From Raineyella fluvialis (lineage in GTDB: Bacteria; Actinomycetota; Actinomycetes; Propionibacteriales; Propionibacteriaceae), in assembly GCF_009646095.1 (NCBI RefSeq), contig NZ_CP045725.1:2418001-2482000 (forward strand): a stretch of 64,000 bases of DNA. Direction: 5' to 3'. The notes beneath the pieces were generated by a model. That model was not told the origin of the DNA. It did not search any database and saw only the letters and a program-made list of their open reading frames with translations. A program made the translations under genes and the position numbers. Below are positions 8,243-19,382 of this stretch, in pieces; positions within the stretch are counted from its first letter, which is position 1; each line of letters opens with the position of its first letter.

Positions 8243-8674
8243 ATGCGGGAACAGCAGGACCGGCCGATCGGTTATTGGGCCAAGCACCTCGACACCCTGA
8301 TCAACCAGGAGTTCGAGCGGATCCTCCACGAGGATGACGTGACGCGTCGCCAGTGGCAGACCCTCACCACGTTGTCCTGGGGGGCGCGCACGGTGGCGAG
8401 CCTGCGCGAGACGCTGAGTGCCTTTCGTTGTGACGAGGACGATTCGCTGGAGGCTGCTCTCGAGGTGCTCTCCCGGCGCGGGTGGCTGCACGACGACGGC
8501 GCCACGCTCTCGCTCACCGAGGCGGGTCTGGCCGCGCACGAGGAGGTGCGGGGGCACGTCGAGAGCATCCGTGAGGAACTCGCGCGGGGGATCAGCGAGG
8601 CGGACTACCGGACCACCGTCGACACCCTCCGGCAGATGTGCGACAACCTGGCCGGCGTCACGGAGGCCCACTGA
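8243..8674 (+). CDS. MarR-like winged-helix regulator
   Basis: A 143-residue soluble helical protein. Residues 10-70 give a helical start and a putative recognition helix (R-R-Q-W-Q-T-L-T-T-L and E-D-D-S-L-E-A-A-L-E-V-L-S-R-R-G-W-L), followed by a short beta wing and a long C-terminal helix, the arrangement of MarR/PadR-type repressors. The match is structural in character; no signature residue settles the subfamily. It is immediately followed by a lipid kinase gene on the same strand. Targets are unknown. The ATG at 8243 is preferred over an in-frame ATG at 8108, which would overlap the SDR gene by 82 nt. Confidence 0.6.
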   Translation: MREQQDRPIGYWAKHLDTLINQEFERILHEDDVTRRQWQTLTTLSWGARTVASLRETLSAFRCDEDDSLEAALEVLSRRGWLHDDGATLSLTEAGLAAHEEVRGHVESIREELARGISEADYRTTVDTLRQMCDNLAGVTEAH

Positions 8675-8694
8675 GCGTCCACCGCTCACCCTCG

Positions 8695-9693
8695 ATGCCG
8701 ACCGCGTCCCCCTTCCCACAGCAACCCGGACCTCGCGTCGGGCTGGTCGTCAATCCGCTCGGACGCCGGGCGACGCGTGCCCGTGAAGTGCTCACCACGG
8801 CACTGGCGGCGATCGGAGCACCTGCGCCCCAGGTCCGCACGACGACCAGCGCCTCGCCGGGTGCCGACCAGGCCCGCCGGTTCCTGGCCGAGGGGGTCGA
8901 CCTCGTGGTCGTCGCCGGCGGCGACGGGACCGTACGGGAGGTCGCCGCGGCACTGGTCGGCAGCGGTGTCCCACTGGCCGTCCTGCCCACCGGGACCGCC
9001 AACATCGTCGCCCGCAACCTCCGGCTGCCGCGCCGCGACCTGCGTCGTGCGGTGACCGTGGCGCTGGGCGGTGCCGAGGTGCGCCTCGATGTCGGCCAGG
9101 TCAGGATGCGGCGGGCCGGAGCGCGGTCCGACCCGGGCCCGTCCGACGTCTCGGTCTTCCTGGTGATGGCCGGCATCGGGCGCGACGCCTACACGGTGGC
9201 GGCCACCGGCGTACGCCTCAAACGGCGACTGGGCTGGCTCGCCTACTTCGCGGCCGGAATCAGGCAGGCCCTGCAAGCCCCGATCCCCATGGTGGTCGAT
9301 CTCGACGGGCGAACGCGGGAGACGCGGACCTGGACCGTCCTCTTCGGCAACCTTCCACGCGTCCCGGGTGGGATCACCGTCTTCCCACAGGCGCGCCCCG
9401 ACGACGGTCTGCTCGAGACGCTCGAAGTGCCGCTCCGCAGTCCGTTCGACTGGCTCGCCGTGGCGTGCACCGGGCTGTTCCGCCAGACACACCGCGTGTC
9501 CGCCCTCGTCTATGGCCGGACCGGCCGGGCCCACATCACTCCACGGGGGCCACTGCCGGTCCAACTCGACGGCGATGTCATCCCCGACGTCGTCGACCTC
9601 GAGGTGGAGGTGCTGGCCGGCGCCCTGCTCGTCCGCAGCGCAGCGGACCCGTCGCGAATCGGCCGTACGCGACGGGTCCGCGTCCTAGACTGA
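8695..9693 (+). CDS. Diacylglycerol kinase-family lipid kinase
   Basis: The N-terminal catalytic domain shows V-V-N-P-L-G-R-R, the nucleotide loop V-V-A-G-G-D-G-T-V-R-E-V near residue 75 and L-P-T-G-T-A-N-I-V-A-R-N-L near 100, all canonical for DAGK/YegS/LCB5 enzymes. These phosphorylate diacylglycerol or sphingoid/isoprenoid lipids with ATP at the inner membrane face. The C-terminal beta domain ends with V-Q-L-D-G-D, as usual. It has 332 residues from the ATG at 8695; an upstream in-frame ATG at 8638 would lie inside the regulator gene. A TAGACT hexamer overlaps the stop. Confidence 0.88.
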   Translation: MPTASPFPQQPGPRVGLVVNPLGRRATRAREVLTTALAAIGAPAPQVRTTTSASPGADQARRFLAEGVDLVVVAGGDGTVREVAAALVGSGVPLAVLPTGTANIVARNLRLPRRDLRRAVTVALGGAEVRLDVGQVRMRRAGARSDPGPSDVSVFLVMAGIGRDAYTVAATGVRLKRRLGWLAYFAAGIRQALQAPIPMVVDLDGRTRETRTWTVLFGNLPRVPGGITVFPQARPDDGLLETLEVPLRSPFDWLAVACTGLFRQTHRVSALVYGRTGRAHITPRGPLPVQLDGDVIPDVVDLEVEVLAGALLVRSAADPSRIGRTRRVRVLD

Positions 9694-9816
9694 AAACACG
9701 CAGAGCGTCGTCCATCGCCGATCGTCCCTCGGGAGTGCCCGGCGGCCCTGCCGCGACTTCTCTCGCCGCGCTGTGCGCCTGTCGGGCCTGTGTCCACACC
9801 CGTACAGGAGGTCGTC

Positions 9817-10575
9817 ATGTCCGCCGCCATTCCCGACCGGTTCTCCGGTCGGACCATCATCGTCACCGGTGCCGGCTCCGGCATCGGCAGGGCCACCGCC
9901 ACGCGGCTGGTCGCCGAGGGGGCGTACGTCGTCGGTGCTGATCTGTCGGAGGAGCGCCTGAAGGCCGTCGCCGACGAACTCGGCAGCCCCGGCTTCCGTT
10001 ACGTCGTGGGATCCATCACCGACCAGGACGTCGTCGATCGGGTCGTGGCCGAGGCCGGCCCCGAGTTGTGGGGTCTGGTGAACAACGCCGGCATCATGGA
10101 CGACTTCCTCCCGGTGGCCGACATCGACGACGCCACCTGGCAGCGCGTCGTCGACGTCAACCTGACCTCGATGATGCGGATGACCAGGGCGGCCATCCCC
10201 GTCATGCTGGACCACGGCAGCGGGGCCATCGTCAACCTCTCCTCGGAAGCCGGCATCCGCGCCTCCGCGGCCGGTGTCGCCTACACGGCGTCCAAGCACG
10301 CCGTCATCGGCCTGACGAAGTCGACGTCGCTCTTCTACGCGCGAAAGGGAATCCGATGCAACAGCGTCGCCCCCGGTGGGGTCGCCACCAACATCCAGGC
10401 CCGCATGGACACCCCGGGCTTCACGGAGGTCATCGCCCCACTGCTGGGCGCGACGATGACTCCCACGGCGACCGCCGACCAGCTCGCGGCCGCCATCACG
10501 TTCCTGTTGAGCGACGATGCTTCCAACATCACCGGCGCCGTGCTCTTCTGTGACGGAGGCTGGAGCGTGATCTGA
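9817..10575 (+). CDS. SDR family oxidoreductase
   Basis: A classical SDR of 252 residues with cofactor motif T-G-A-G-S-G-I-G near 17, N-N-A-G near 87, and the catalytic S ... Y-T-A-S-K tetrad near 140-160. A C-terminal S-N-I-T-G-A-V-L-F-C-D-G-G block is typical of FabG-like family members. Substrate unknown. The ATG at 9817 is supported by AGGAGGT 6 nt upstream; a GTG at 9790 is in frame but has no ribosome site. A long 123-nt gap separates it from the lipid kinase, and a strong bidirectional hairpin follows. Confidence 0.85.
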   Translation: MSAAIPDRFSGRTIIVTGAGSGIGRATATRLVAEGAYVVGADLSEERLKAVADELGSPGFRYVVGSITDQDVVDRVVAEAGPELWGLVNNAGIMDDFLPVADIDDATWQRVVDVNLTSMMRMTRAAIPVMLDHGSGAIVNLSSEAGIRASAAGVAYTASKHAVIGLTKSTSLFYARKGIRCNSVAPGGVATNIQARMDTPGFTEVIAPLLGATMTPTATADQLAAAITFLLSDDASNITGAVLFCDGGWSVI

Positions 10576-10592
10576 GCGCCTGTCTGCCGAGG

Positions 10593-10635
10593 ACGCACGA
10601 ACGGCGTCGGGATCCTCCCGACGCCGTTCGTGCGT
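10593..10635. terminator. Bidirectional hairpin terminator between SDR and icd
   Basis: A perfect 20-bp stem (10593-10612 with 10616-10635) closes on a 3-nt loop. It lies between the convergent ends of the SDR and isocitrate dehydrogenase genes and can serve both. There is no T-tract, which is common for high-GC actinobacteria. Confidence 0.8.
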
Positions 10636-10666
10636 GTTGCCGGAGCTCAGACCAGCAGTGTTCTGT

Positions 10667-12876
<2,210 letters not shown>

Positions 12877-13054
12877 GTGCTGGGCATCTCCCTGGGTCGG
12901 ACGGCAGCGTTGCGGGCGCTCTTCGGCCCGCCCAGATTATCCGAAAGGCTCCGGGGTGGCCGCCGCGTTCGGCGCGGCTGTGCCACCCTGCAGGAGGACC
13001 GGGGTGTGAGTTGGCGTACAGTCCACCCGCCATCGGCCTGCTGTACGGGCGGCG

Positions 13055-13900
13055 TCAGGCCCGGGGGGCGAGCACCAGGTTGTCGATGAGGCGCGGGCGG
13101 CCCACCCGTACGGCCAGCGAGGCGAGCGCTCCGACCGCCGCGTCGACGGTGCTCAGCTCGGTCAGGCTGCCGGGATCGGCGACGCTCACGTAGTCGACCT
13201 GTGCGCGGGGTTCCTCGGCGAGGATGCCGCGCATGATGGCCCGCAGGGCGTCCGCGTCGCGTTCCCCAGCCGTCCAGGCCCGGTCGGCCGCCCGCAGCGC
13301 CCGGGACAGCACCAGCGCCGCCGGGCGGTCCTCGTCGGACAGGTACGTGTTGCGGCTGCTCATGGCCAGGCCGTCCTGCTCGCGGACGATGGGGCAGGCC
13401 ACGACCTCGACCGGCAGGCCCAGGTCGCGCACCATCTGCCGGATCACGGCGACCTGCTGGGCGTCCTTCTGGCCGAAGTAGGCCCGCTGCGGCGCGACGA
13501 GGTGGAACAGGATGCTGACGACCGTCGCCACGCCGCGGAAATGGCCCGGGCGACGGGCCCCCTCGAGCACGTCCGCGACGCCCCCTGGCGTGACATAGGT
13601 GTCGAAGCCGGCGGGGTAGACGTCCTCGACCCGAGGCGTCCAGACCAGGTCGGTCCCCGCCCGCTCGAGGACGTCGAGGTCGTGGTCGAGGTCGCGGGGG
13701 TACGCCTCGAGGTCCTCGGTGGGGCCGAACTGGGTCGGATTGACGAAGATCGACACCGCGGCGGCGGCGTTCTCCGCCTTGGCGCGGCTGACCAGGCTGA
13801 GGTGACCGTCGTGGAGGAAGCCCATGGTAGGCACCAGTCCGACCCCGCCGAGTGCGGCCCGGGCGGTCCGGAGTTCCTCGCGGGTGGTGACGACCTTCAT
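13055..13900 (-). CDS. panC: Pantothenate synthetase
   Basis: PanC joins pantoate and beta-alanine using ATP, the last step of pantothenate synthesis. The protein has 281 residues with the adenylate-forming motifs P-T-M-G-F-L-H-D-G-H (HxGH at 30-33), F-V-N-P-T-Q-F, F-G-Q-K-D and the K-M-S-K-S-like S-S-R-N-T-Y-L. It is the last gene of the minus-strand pan run and starts 71 nt after panB, with GGAGAG upstream. All catalytic motifs are intact. Confidence 0.95.
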   Translation of the reverse strand: MKVVTTREELRTARAALGGVGLVPTMGFLHDGHLSLVSRAKAENAAAAVSIFVNPTQFGPTEDLEAYPRDLDHDLDVLERAGTDLVWTPRVEDVYPAGFDTYVTPGGVADVLEGARRPGHFRGVATVVSILFHLVAPQRAYFGQKDAQQVAVIRQMVRDLGLPVEVVACPIVREQDGLAMSSRNTYLSDEDRPAALVLSRALRAADRAWTAGERDADALRAIMRGILAEEPRAQVDYVSVADPGSLTELSTVDAAVGALASLAVRVGRPRLIDNLVLAPRA

Positions 13901-13971
13901 TGCCTGACTCTCCGTCCGTCGATGTGCCTGCGCTGGGGACGCCTGACCTGCTGTGCTGCCTGGGGGCCGGC

Positions 13972-14826
13972 CTATCCTTCGGTCTCGGCCGACCGGTCGA
14001 GACCGTACAGGGCCTCCGCGAGCACCGCCGGGTCCATCGCGGCGCTGTTCTTCTCTGTCGGGAACGCGCCGGAGCGGACGTCGTCGGCGTACTCCCGCAG
14101 CCCCGAGGTGATCTCCTCGGCGAGGGTCCGGTAGCGCCGGGTATGGCGCGGCACGAAGTCGCTGAACAGGCCGAGCAGGTCATGCCAGACCTGGACCTCG
14201 CCTGAGCAGCCGGGCCCGGCGCCGATGCCGATGGTCGGGATGTCCAGTTGCGCCGTCACGGCGGTGGCCAGCGGAGCCGGGATGAGCTCCAGCACGATGG
14301 CCCAGGCACCCGCCGCCTGGAGGGCGAGGGCATCCTCGATCAGTTCCCGCGCGGCGGCCGACTCCTTGGCCTGGACCCGCATCCCGATCTGGTTGACCGA
14401 CTGGGGGGTGAAGCCGAGGTGACCCATCACCGGGATGCCCGCCTGCACCAGGCGTCGTACGGTCGGGGCGACCGGCCGGCCGCCCTCCAGCTTCACCGAC
14501 GTGGCGCCGCCCTCGGCCAGTAGCCGTGCTGCGTGGCGCAGGGCATCGGTCTCGGTGGCGTACGTGAGGAACGGCAGGTCGGTGACCACCATCGGGGTCG
14601 CACAGCCGCGGATCACCGCCCGGGAGTGGTAGATCATGTCGTCCACAGTGACCGGAAGGGTCGAGTCGTGCCCCTGGACGACCATGCCGAGTGAGTCGCC
14701 GACCAGGATCATCGGCACGCCGGCCTGCTCCACCAGTTGGGCGCTGGTGTAGTCGTACGCGGTGATCATCGGGATGCGCTCACCGCGCAGGTACGCCGCC
14801 CTGATGTCGGCGATGGAGGTCCGCAT
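13972..14826 (-). CDS. panB: 3-methyl-2-oxobutanoate hydroxymethyltransferase
   Basis: PanB transfers a hydroxymethyl group from methylene-tetrahydrofolate to alpha-ketoisovalerate, the first committed step to pantoate. At 284 residues it is full length with [19 protein letters not shown] near 43 (metal Asp), V-K-L-E-G-G and [14 protein letters not shown]. Its ATG at 14826 follows the panD stop by 3 nt, so translation is probably coupled. Confidence 0.95.
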   Translation of the reverse strand: MRTSIADIRAAYLRGERIPMITAYDYTSAQLVEQAGVPMILVGDSLGMVVQGHDSTLPVTVDDMIYHSRAVIRGCATPMVVTDLPFLTYATETDALRHAARLLAEGGATSVKLEGGRPVAPTVRRLVQAGIPVMGHLGFTPQSVNQIGMRVQAKESAAARELIEDALALQAAGAWAIVLELIPAPLATAVTAQLDIPTIGIGAGPGCSGEVQVWHDLLGLFSDFVPRHTRRYRTLAEEITSGLREYADDVRSGAFPTEKNSAAMDPAVLAEALYGLDRSAETEG

Positions 14827-14829
14827 CGC

Positions 14830-15246
14830 TCAGACCAGGTTCGCCGGCATCGGCCCGTGCAGCGCCATCGGATCGTTCACATCGGTGATGACCCGGGCGA
14901 TGGAGTTGTCGTTCGCGTCCACGAGGACGACCTTGGGGTGCCAGCCCTCGGGGACAGGGTCGGTCACCTGGGTGTAGGCCATGATGATGACGAGGTCACC
15001 GGGCTGGACGAGCCGCGCGGCGGCACCGTTGAGCTGGATCTCGCCGGAACCGCGGGCGCCCGCGATGGTGTAGGTCTCGAGGCGCTCGCCGTTGTTGAGA
15101 TCGACGACCTGGACCCGTTCGAAGGGCAGGATGTCGGCCGCGTCGAGGAGATCCTCGTCGACGGTGATGCTGCCGACGTAGTCGAGGTCGGCCGCCGTGA
15201 CCCTCGCTCGGTGGATCTTGCCGCTGACCATCGTCCGGAACCGCAC
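14830..15246 (-). CDS. panD: Aspartate 1-decarboxylase
   Basis: PanD makes beta-alanine from aspartate and self-processes to form a pyruvoyl group. The processing site is G25-S26 within D-Y-V-G-S-I-T. The GTG at 15246 gives the usual start ([16 protein letters not shown]) and has AGAGGT about 6 nt upstream. The product has 138 residues, of typical size. It lies between the DUF2520 gene (37-nt gap) and panB (3-nt gap) in one operon. Confidence 0.95.
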   Translation of the reverse strand: MRFRTMVSGKIHRARVTAADLDYVGSITVDEDLLDAADILPFERVQVVDLNNGERLETYTIAGARGSGEIQLNGAAARLVQPGDLVIIMAYTQVTDPVPEGWHPKVVLVDANDNSIARVITDVNDPMALHGPMPANLV

Positions 15247-15283
15247 GTGTGTACCTCTCTGCCGTGTGGTGTTCGGATGAAGT

Positions 15284-16135
15284 TTACGTGATCTTCCTCG
15301 CTGGTTCCTGAGGGTCCCGCAGGGCGGCATCCACGCTGGCCAGGGTGGCCGGATCCATGCCGCGGGCGACCAGCAGGTCGTGCGCGGCGAGGCCGGCGGC
15401 GCGGTAGAGCGCGGCGGTGTCCGGCCGGTCGTCCAGCGCGGCCAGATGGCGCCGGAGGGTGCCCACGTCACCCCGGGACGCCGGGCCGGTCAGTCCGTCC
15501 GGCAGCCCGGCGAGTTCCACGCCGTCCAGGCTCGTCCGGACCAGGGGGAGCAGGGCGCGGACGGCGGCGGCGGGCTCGAGGCCGCAGTCCTCCAGCAGGC
15601 GCATGGCGTGGAAGAGCAGGACGTCGGTGTAGTTGGACGCCATCGCCGCAGCGGCGTGGTACCGGGCCCGGTCCTGGTCGCGGAGGACGAGCGGGTGGCC
15701 TCCGAGGGCCTCGGAACGGATGGCCAGCGTCGCCGTGAGCTCGGCATCGGCCGTGATGCCCCAGGTGATTCCCTCGGCGATGGGCGTGTCGGTCGTCGCG
15801 AACGCCTGCATGGGATGCCAGCAGCCGATGCGCCACCCTCGTTCGGCCAGGGGCGCCAGGGGAGTGCGGTCGAGGGCGCCGGAGCAGTGCACCACGGCCC
15901 GCCCTTGCCCGGTGCGTCCCGCCGATTCCGCGGCGAGCGCGGCGGCGACCGGGCCGATGGCGTCATCGGAGACGGCCAGCACGGTGAGATCGAGGTCGAG
16001 GAGGGCGGCCCGGTCGGGGTCCCGGGCGGAGAGGACACTGACGGTCCCTCCGTGCGCGGACAGCGACTGCTGCAGGGCGTGGGCCAACCGTCCGGACCCG
16101 AGGATGCCGACCGATCCGGGAGCGCCGGCGGTCAC
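15284..16135 (-). CDS. Rossmann-like / DUF2520 protein, candidate ketopantoate reductase
   Basis: The protein has 283 residues. The N-terminal Rossmann fold has [12 protein letters not shown] near residue 8 and binds NAD(P). A C-terminal helical DUF2520 domain carries A-A-A-A-M-A-S-N-Y and L-P-L-V-R-T-S-L. The arrangement resembles 6-phosphogluconate-dehydrogenase-like reductases such as ketopantoate reductase. It sits directly upstream of panD-panB-panC, and mycobacteria keep a DUF2520 gene beside panC/panD too. No panE is in the window, so it may supply that step; this is an inference. The GTG at 16135 overlaps the upstream stop (GTGA), so the genes are coupled. Confidence 0.8.
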   Translation of the reverse strand: MTAGAPGSVGILGSGRLAHALQQSLSAHGGTVSVLSARDPDRAALLDLDLTVLAVSDDAIGPVAAALAAESAGRTGQGRAVVHCSGALDRTPLAPLAERGWRIGCWHPMQAFATTDTPIAEGITWGITADAELTATLAIRSEALGGHPLVLRDQDRARYHAAAAMASNYTDVLLFHAMRLLEDCGLEPAAAVRALLPLVRTSLDGVELAGLPDGLTGPASRGDVGTLRRHLAALDDRPDTAALYRAAGLAAHDLLVARGMDPATLASVDAALRDPQEPARKIT

Positions 16136-16752
16136 CGGGTGACCTGCGGGGGAGTGAGCGATCCGGTCGCAGCGGCCCGGATGTACGACGCGCCGGCGAT
16201 GATGTGCAGGAGGACCCCCACCCAGACCACGACGGTGCCGACGATGGCCAGTGACGGTCTGAAGGCCAGCGCCCCGACGAGGAGGGCGATGCCGAGGAAC
16301 ATCACCGCCGTCCTCGTCTTGCCGAGCAGGTGCACGACGATCCGTCCGCGTGCCGCCGCCCGGCCGGCGAGCAGTGCGGTCGCCAGATCGGTGACGAGCA
16401 CGATCCCCACCGCCCACCAGGACAGGTGTCCCGCCGCAGCAAGGCAGACGACGACCGCGCCGATACCGACCCGGTCCGCGATCGGATCCAGCATCTGACC
16501 GACCCGGCTGACCTGGTGGAGGCGGCGCGCGAGGAACCCGTCGATCCAGTCGGTCGAGGCCCACAGTGCGAGCAGGAGCACCGAGCCCGGACCCAGCGTG
16601 GCTTCGCGGACGAGCAGCCAGCAGACGGGGGCCAGCAGCAGCAACCGCAGCAGCGTGATGGCGTTGGGCACGGTCGCCCAGGCCGGGCGACCGCCAGGGC
16701 GCCCGGCAGCGGCCTCCGATGCAGGAGGCAGCGGGACCTCAGGGGCGTTCAT
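16132..16752 (-). CDS. CDP-alcohol phosphatidyltransferase (PgsA-like)
   Basis: This integral membrane enzyme transfers a phosphatidyl group from CDP-diacylglycerol to an alcohol, probably glycerol-3-phosphate. The full family signature D-x2-D-G-x2-A-R-x8-G-x3-D-x3-D is present (from S-T-D-W-I-D-G near residue 80). Six hydrophobic helices make up most of its 206 residues. The ATG at 16752 is preferred because GAGAAGG lies 6-7 nt upstream; an in-frame ATG at 16788 lacks one. It overlaps the DUF2520 gene by 4 nt and heads the pan cluster, although phospholipid synthesis is a separate pathway. Confidence 0.85.
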   Translation of the reverse strand: MNAPEVPLPPASEAAAGRPGGRPAWATVPNAITLLRLLLLAPVCWLLVREATLGPGSVLLLALWASTDWIDGFLARRLHQVSRVGQMLDPIADRVGIGAVVVCLAAAGHLSWWAVGIVLVTDLATALLAGRAAARGRIVVHLLGKTRTAVMFLGIALLVGALAFRPSLAIVGTVVVWVGVLLHIIAGASYIRAAATGSLTPPQVTR

Positions 16753-16840
16753 GGCACCTTCTCGTACGCGGGGCTTCGTGACCTTCACGCTACAGGGCGG
16801 GGTCGCAGCGGGCGCCCGAAAAGGCTTCAGGGGCAGCCGG

Positions 16841-17860
16841 TCAGGACTCGCGGGTCACCTGCTCGAACCGTTGTTGCCACTGGGTGCCCTCGCGGACCCA
16901 CAGCGAGGTCCGCAGCGTCGTGTGCGACTCGTGGGTGCCCCGGCTGAGCAGCAGCACCTCATCGTCGCGCAGCCGGCGGGCCTCCAGGACGTCAAGGGTG
17001 CACAGGTCGGACGCGAGGACACCGCTGAGCACGTCGCCACGATGGTCGAGCCCACCATCGACCCGGACCCGGAACCAGCCAGGGTTCAGCAGAGCGGCCC
17101 ACTGCGTCGGGTCGTCCGCCGGCTCGGTGCCGTGCAGCCAGCGCTCCAACTCGATGACCTGGTCGACGTCGGGCAGGTCGAGTTCCGGCTCGGCTCCGGA
17201 GAAGAGATCGGGCTGGAAATAGTCCTCCGGGAGTTCCGACTCTTCGGCCTCGGGGTCGGGGGGCGCGACCATGACGGCCTGGAGGCTGCCCACCTCCGCA
17301 CGGGCGGCAGGCGGGACCGTGACGGCTGACGGCTCCTCCGAGGCCGGCGCCGAGGCGCTCGGGTCGGGGGCGGACCTCCCGGTCCGCCGGAAACCCGGGC
17401 CGGGATCGGGCTCAGTGCCGAGCTGGTAGGCGGTGGCGGCCGCCCGGGCGCGGGTGTCCGCCGCCTCGTTCATCACGTGCCCACGGTGGCCACGGACCCA
17501 TTCGAAGGTGACCTGGCGACCCTGCATCGCCGCGTCCAGGGCGATGACGATGTCGACGTTCAGCACCGGCTTGCCGTCGGACTTCTTCCAGCCCTTCTTC
17601 TTCCAACCCTTGGTCCACTTGGAGACCACATTGATGGCGTACTGGCTGTCGCAGAGGATGTGCAGCGGCTCGTCGACGTGGGCGGTCTGGCGCAGCAGGT
17701 CCAGCACCGCCATCAGCTCCCCCATATTGTTCGTGCCGTGCGGCCATCCGCCGCTCGCCCAGCAGTCGTCGTCGACGTACCAGGCCCATCCGGCGGGGCC
17801 GGGATTGCCGAGGGAGGAGCCGTCCGCCGCTGCTGTGATCGTCACGGGCCCGATTCTCAC
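16841..17860 (-). CDS. RNase HI fused to a C-terminal NTF2/DUF4440-like domain
   Basis: Residues 1-150 are a ribonuclease HI that cuts RNA in RNA-DNA hybrids. The four acidic catalytic residues are in place (D13, E48, D71, D135), with the G-H-x2-H of the handle region at 124-128 and the basic K-G-W-K-K-K-G-W-K-K protrusion at 84-93. Residues 150-220 are a Pro/Ala-rich linker. Residues 235-339 look like an NTF2/DUF4440 fold (alpha helix, L-L-N-P-G-W-F-R-V-R-V, then S-L-W-V-R-E-G-T-Q-W-Q-Q-R-F at the end). The 339-residue fusion is about twice the size of plain RNase HI. The GTG at 17860 has GGAGGG upstream. Confidence 0.85.
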   Translation of the reverse strand: MRIGPVTITAAADGSSLGNPGPAGWAWYVDDDCWASGGWPHGTNNMGELMAVLDLLRQTAHVDEPLHILCDSQYAINVVSKWTKGWKKKGWKKSDGKPVLNVDIVIALDAAMQGRQVTFEWVRGHRGHVMNEAADTRARAAATAYQLGTEPDPGPGFRRTGRSAPDPSASAPASEEPSAVTVPPAARAEVGSLQAVMVAPPDPEAEESELPEDYFQPDLFSGAEPELDLPDVDQVIELERWLHGTEPADDPTQWAALLNPGWFRVRVDGGLDHRGDVLSGVLASDLCTLDVLEARRLRDDEVLLLSRGTHESHTTLRTSLWVREGTQWQQRFEQVTRES

Positions 17861-17897
17861 ACACCCTCCGGACAGGCCGGACGATGGTCAGGTCGTG

Positions 17898-19216
17898 TCA
17901 GTGGGCAGCCGAGTCGGCCCGGACTCGCCGGCGGTCGAGGGTGCGATGGAGCAGCAGCGCCGTTCCCACCTGGCTGGCGGCGATGATGGCCACCAGCAGC
18001 GGGAGTGACGTCACATACAGGCCGCCGGCGAGGGCACCGCCACCGATCGCGGCACCACCTTGGATGGCGGCGAAGACCCCGTACGCCGTGGCCCGGCGCT
18101 CCTTGCCGACGAGGTCGGCCACCAGGGCCTTGACCGTCGAGTCCTGCAGCCCGTTGGCGGCGCCCCAGGCGAGAACGCCCAGCACCGCGAGCCAGGCCGA
18201 CCGGGTGAAGGCCAGCAGCGGGACCAGGGTGACCAGGACGGGCAGGACGTACAGCACGCGCGCGCCCCACCGGTCGTAGCCGTGGCCGGTGGCCAGGGCG
18301 GCGAGGGCGGAGGCGCCCTGGCCGGCGGCGTACAACACCGGGACGGCGGCGAGCGGCAGCACCGCCGCGGTGACCAGGTGGAACGAGATGACGCCGAAGG
18401 TGACCAGCCCTCCCGTGGCCAGTGCTGCACAGGCGGCGAAGAGGAAGAAGCGAGGGGGCAGCCCGACGCCGAGCGTCTCTCCCCACCACCGCTGGGCGGC
18501 CCGGGCCATCCCCCGACCCTGCGGGCTGGGCGGGGGAGCGGTCGTCACGTCGGCGGTGCTCGCCGGGGTGTCGGGTTCCCCGAACACCGACGTGTCCGGG
18601 ACCCGGATCTGCAGGTACACCAGGATGGCGATGGCGACCGCACCAGGGACCGCGAGCCAGGCCATCGCCGGGGCGATCAGCGTCGTCGCGGCGATCACGG
18701 CGGCGACGACCAGCGGCCCGCTCAGGGCGCCCAGTTCGTCGAGGAACTTGTGCACGCCGAACCCGCGGCCACGCCCGACCGCCCCGCGGCATCGGCCAGC
18801 AGGGCGGTCTTCGACGGGCTGCGGACCGCCTTACCGGTGCGCTCCAGGAGGATCAGGGTGATGGCCACGCCCAACCCGGCGCCACCGAGTCGCGGCGCGA
18901 GGGCCAGCAGTGGCACGCAGACGGCGGTCAGGCCGTAGCCGATCAGGGTCAGCGACCAGTAGCGTCCGGTGCGGTCGGCGAGCGGACCGAAGACGAGTCG
19001 GAGCACGAGAGCCATCGCCTCGCCTGCGCCCGTCACGATGCCGACGACCAAGGCCGAGGCGCCCAGCTGCGCCAGCAGGGGACCGGTGATCGCGCGGGCC
19101 CCCTCGTACACCATGTCCGCGGCGAAACTCACCAGACCGAAACCGATGACCACCTGCCAGGCCGTGGCGCCGATGTCCCGGCGCCGGCCCGCGAGGTGCT
19201 CGGCTCCGCGTCCCAT
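17898..19216 (-). CDS. MFS transporter (one-base frameshift)
   Basis: A twelve-helix major facilitator carrier of unknown substrate. The first 157 or so residues, from the ATG at 19216, show G-P-L-A-D-R-T-G-R-Y (motif A) and L-L-E-R-T-G-K-A-V-R-S-P-S-K-T. The rest is read in the next frame from about V-G-R-G-R-G-F-G-V-H-K-F-L-D-E-L-G-A. The break is at the C-run 18782-18785 (plus strand), where one C is missing; restoring it joins both halves into 439 residues, with the conserved A-x-G-R-G-x-G-x-H-K-F-L-D loop intact. It converges on nothing and lies 37 bp upstream of the RNase HI gene. Confidence 0.85.
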
Positions 19217-19382
19217 CCCGACGCCCCTTCCTCGTCCTGGCCGCGCCGGACGTCGCGGTCCGTGCCATGCTAGGGCGCCGGCAGCGCCCTGGGGTCTGCG
19301 TCGGCCGAACGTACGGTTCGGTGTCGGCAGGCGTTTGCGGACGGTTCTTCGAGAATTAACGTGCTTGTGGAAAGAATGTCGT

